From CBDFHV01 sp965247705 (GTDB taxonomy: Bacteria > Pseudomonadota > Alphaproteobacteria > Rhodospirillales > CAMCUA01), in assembly GCA_965247705.1 (NCBI GenBank), contig CBDFHV010000022.1, positions 1-35,458 of the forward strand: DNA of 35,458 nucleotides, read 5' to 3'. The translations under genes were made by a program, and so were the position numbers. A model generated the notes under the pieces. The model saw only the letters and a list, made by a program, of their open reading frames with translations. It was not told the DNA's origin and ran no database searches. The first letter of the stretch is position 1; every line of letters begins with the position of its first letter. Of this stretch, positions 33,428 to 35,458 are shown in pieces.

Positions 33428-35026
33428 CCCCAATTATTCATGACGGCCATCGGATTTCAGCGGGACGAGCGGTAGCGACCGGGTTGACGGCGATTTTTGA
33501 GACGGATTGTCGGAGAGGTTGGAGGTTGTTGTTCGGGGCTCGTCCGGCGGCACCTGCCGCTTGGTTCAGGGCCCTTGGGCGGTGATGCGCCCGGCGATGG
33601 CGATCATGGCCGGCTGATAGGGATAGGCCGAAGGCAGGGCGATCCTGAGGCGCGACTTGAGCTCCTCGACGCGGACGGCGATTTTGAGAAACGCCCGGCG
33701 CAGGGTTTCGAAGGTGGCCGTTCGCCACAGCGATTTCCGAGGCGCCGCTTGGCGAAGCTGATGCAGCAGCCAGTAGGCGCCGGTATGCAGGAAGAGGCGG
33801 AACTGGTTGGCCTCCCAACGGTGGCACGACGTGCGGTCGGACTTGGTGTAGAGCTTGTGGTCCTTGATCATGTTTTCCATCCGCCCGCGGGCGCAGTAGA
33901 CCTTCTCGTAGAGCGCCTTGGCGCGGCCGCTCAGGTTGGTGACGACGAAGCGGACGTCACAGCCCTTGGCGGTAGCTTCCACGCGGGCGATGACCGAGCG
34001 TTGCCGTGACCAGCTTTTGGCCTGGTAGCCGGTGTGGAAGAAGCGGCGCACCTTATCCTTTCCCTGCCCCGCCCGGCGCACGGCGGCGTCCTCGCACCAC
34101 GGCTGGCCGATCCTGTTCAGCCGGGCGTTGCCGGAAAGCCCGAAGATGTAGCCGCAGCCCTGACGTTCGAGGAATTCCATGGCCTCCGGCGTGGCGTAGT
34201 GGCCATCGCCCCGCACGGTGATCTCGACCCGTGGCCAGTTGCGGCGGATGCGGCCGATGACGTGTCTCAGGATCCGCGCCGCCTCGTCGCCGGAGGGCCG
34301 CTTGCCGGGACGCAGCAGTGACATCACCGGCTTGCCGGTGGCCGCCTCGAAGATATGGATGGGTTGGAAGCAATAGTCGTCGTAATGGGCGTTGAACAGC
34401 GCCAGCTGCTGGCCGCCGTGAACGGCATCGTCGGTGTCGTCGATATCGAGAACGATGCGCGCCGGAACGCGCTTGAAGCTGGCGCAAAACAGATCGATCA
34501 TCGACAGCCCCATGCGCCCGAGCGCGCGCCATGACGGCGCGTTCTCGAGGCGCGACAGGGTCGGTTGGCTCATCAGGTCGTCGCCGCTCTCGGACAAACG
34601 GCCACAGGCCAGCTTGAACGCCGGATCGAAACGCAGAACGTCGAGGTCGTCGCAATCCTCATACCCGCAGGCAATAGCGAACAGGCGCGCCCGGATCATG
34701 TCTACGTAAGCGTGGGTCGTGCTCGCCGGGTCGCGCACGTCGGTGACGCAGGAAGCGAGCACGTCGGCGATGCCGAGCCGCCTGTCGATCTCGCCCAACA
34801 ACAACACCCCGCCGTCCGACGACAGCCGTCCGCCGTCGAAGCGGGCGCAAAGCGGCTTGCCTCCAACGGGTGACAAACCAGGGAGATAGGGGGTAATCTC
34901 GTTCATGGTGAGCCGTGGGTTGTTCTGTTGCCATGTGATCTTGTCTTGACACCAAAATCATACGGCATTTCAACAGGTTAATCTACGCTCACCAGCATTT
35001 TCAATCAGCGCCGTGAATAATTCGGG
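33428..35026 (-). mobile_element. Second IS1380-family element (1599 bp)
   Basis: The left end is CCCCAATTATTCATGACGGC and the complement of the right end is CCCGAATTATTCACGGC. A 4-bp duplication CTAG flanks it (33424-33427 and 35027-35030), normal for IS1380. The left CTAG is the end of the IS5-family element and the right CTAG is the start of MITE copy C, so before this insertion those two were adjacent. Confidence 0.92.
33566..34906 (-). CDS. IS1380-family transposase (446 aa)
   Basis: Classic IS1380 transposase. Recognisable segments are RFDGGRLSSDGGVLLLGEID (about 22-41), SQPTLSRLEN, the catalytic IVLDIDDTDDAVHGGQQLALF with its acidic cluster, a second acidic site in EITVRGDGHYATPEAMEFLE and RGRMENMIKDHKLYTKSDRT with the final Glu. 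The start at 34906 (MNEITPYLPG) gives normal family length with no frameshift. Flanking non-coding sequence is 138 bp on the 3' side and 120 bp on the 5' side, up to the inverted repeats. Confidence 0.95.
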   Translation of the reverse strand: MNEITPYLPGLSPVGGKPLCARFDGGRLSSDGGVLLLGEIDRRLGIADVLASCVTDVRDPASTTHAYVDMIRARLFAIACGYEDCDDLDVLRFDPAFKLACGRLSESGDDLMSQPTLSRLENAPSWRALGRMGLSMIDLFCASFKRVPARIVLDIDDTDDAVHGGQQLALFNAHYDDYCFQPIHIFEAATGKPVMSLLRPGKRPSGDEAARILRHVIGRIRRNWPRVEITVRGDGHYATPEAMEFLERQGCGYIFGLSGNARLNRIGQPWCEDAAVRRAGQGKDKVRRFFHTGYQAKSWSRQRSVIARVEATAKGCDVRFVVTNLSGRAKALYEKVYCARGRMENMIKDHKLYTKSDRTSCHRWEANQFRLFLHTGAYWLLHQLRQAAPRKSLWRTATFETLRRAFLKIAVRVEELKSRLRIALPSAYPYQPAMIAIAGRITAQGP

Positions 35027-35028
35027 CT

Positions 35029-35123
35029 AGTGTTCCGATCGAGATATTTCGTTCCCATTAAATCTACGCAAACTGCGACCTTCACCCCCGGGCTCAGGAA
35101 CCAAATGTTAGAATCGCAACACT
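35029..35123 (+). repeat. 95-bp MITE-like element, copy C
   Basis: Identical to copy B (30169-30263) except for one base (T at 35045). It is flanked by CTAG at both sides (35027-35030 and 35122-35125). Originally it adjoined the right end of the IS5-family element; the second IS1380 element now lies between them. The 117 bp from 35126 to 35242 hold no recognisable feature. Confidence 0.9.
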
Positions 35124-35242
35124 AGTCCATTGATCCTATTCAGACATGCCAACGCCGTTCGGAGTAGACGTTTGTCGAGAAAGCGCGTTCTCATTGACAC
35201 TATAGAAGTAGATTTTTATATTTCTTATTTGATACAAGATAA

Positions 35243-35458
35243 CTAACTAACTTTTCCATGACATTGGCTGAGAGTTTTATCTGAACCACAAAAACATGGA
35301 GAATCCTGGATCACCATTTCTGGTTTAATTCTATCGATATATTTTGGCCATCGCTCTCCTTGTTTAGCCACATAACGGGATTTAATTTCTAATTCATCAA
35401 TATCTTTAACGTTATATCCTAGTTTCTCGGATACTTCCATCAAGCGAGGAAACTTTTG
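35243..35458 (-). CDS. C-terminal part of a SEC-C motif protein (partial, runs off right edge)
   Basis: The last 71 codons of a gene that continues beyond the window. The frame is open to the edge, so the Met near 35436 is probably internal. The C-terminus PCFCGSDKTLSQCHGKVS matches the SEC-C zinc-binding motif (C-x-C-x8-C-H) found at the end of SecA and of many other proteins. The preceding sequence (KLGYNVKDIDELEIKSRY) is not recognised. It is far AT-richer than the catabolic region and similar in composition to the sulfotransferase gene, so both may belong to one foreign segment into which the ISs inserted. Confidence 0.75.
   Translation of the reverse strand, partial: QKFPRLMEVSEKLGYNVKDIDELEIKSRYVAKQGERWPKYIDRIKPEMVIQDSPCFCGSDKTLSQCHGKVS

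Overview
The window looks like GC-rich chromosomal DNA from an alphaproteobacterium, probably of the Rhodospirillales type. That inference rests on codon use, on catabolic families typical of that group (Dpp-type importers, CocE/PepX hydrolases, HyuB, DUF3604), and on many insertion sequences. No rRNA, tRNA, CRISPR array or replication origin was seen.

Positions 1-12.6 kb hold a complete oligopeptide/dipeptide-type ABC importer, mostly on the minus strand: binding protein, two permeases and two ATPases (the last running off the left edge). The importer genes are split by a block of enzymes: a metallophosphoesterase-like protein, two closely related CocE/NonD hydrolases and, on the plus strand between them, a ComA (phosphosulfolactate synthase) family protein and a third alpha/beta hydrolase. 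A LysR-type regulator is divergent from the binding-protein gene, with candidate operators between them. Its normal start is separated from the rest of the gene by an in-frame TGA.

Positions 15-24.8 kb hold a seven-gene minus-strand catabolic operon. In transcription order it encodes HyuB, a class II aldolase, a second HyuB, a small GatC/AtzG-like protein, an amidase-signature hydrolase, a second ComA-family protein and a DUF3604 PHP-like protein. No HyuA partner is present. A divergent pair of Dpp-type permease genes (25.1-27.0 kb) has no binding protein or ATPase beside it. Inference: the region imports small amide- or ester-containing compounds and hydrolyses them. The substrate is unknown, and the role of the two ComA-like proteins is the main open question.

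Positions 27-35.1 kb are an insertion-sequence island in AT-richer DNA. An IS1380-family element splits a sulfotransferase gene and leaves an exact 5-bp duplication. To its right is a nested stack: three copies of a 95-bp inverted-repeat element (MITE-like) joined at CTAG; an IS5-family element inserted between two of them; an IS481-family element inside the IS5 transposase; an IS1595-family element at the very end of the IS481 copy; and a second IS1380-family element between the IS5 and the third MITE. A nearly identical second IS1595 copy (one base different) sits at 13.9 kb in the stop codon of the DUF3604 gene. The two copies bracket the catabolic operon in direct orientation. The right edge holds the C-terminal end of an AT-rich SEC-C motif gene.
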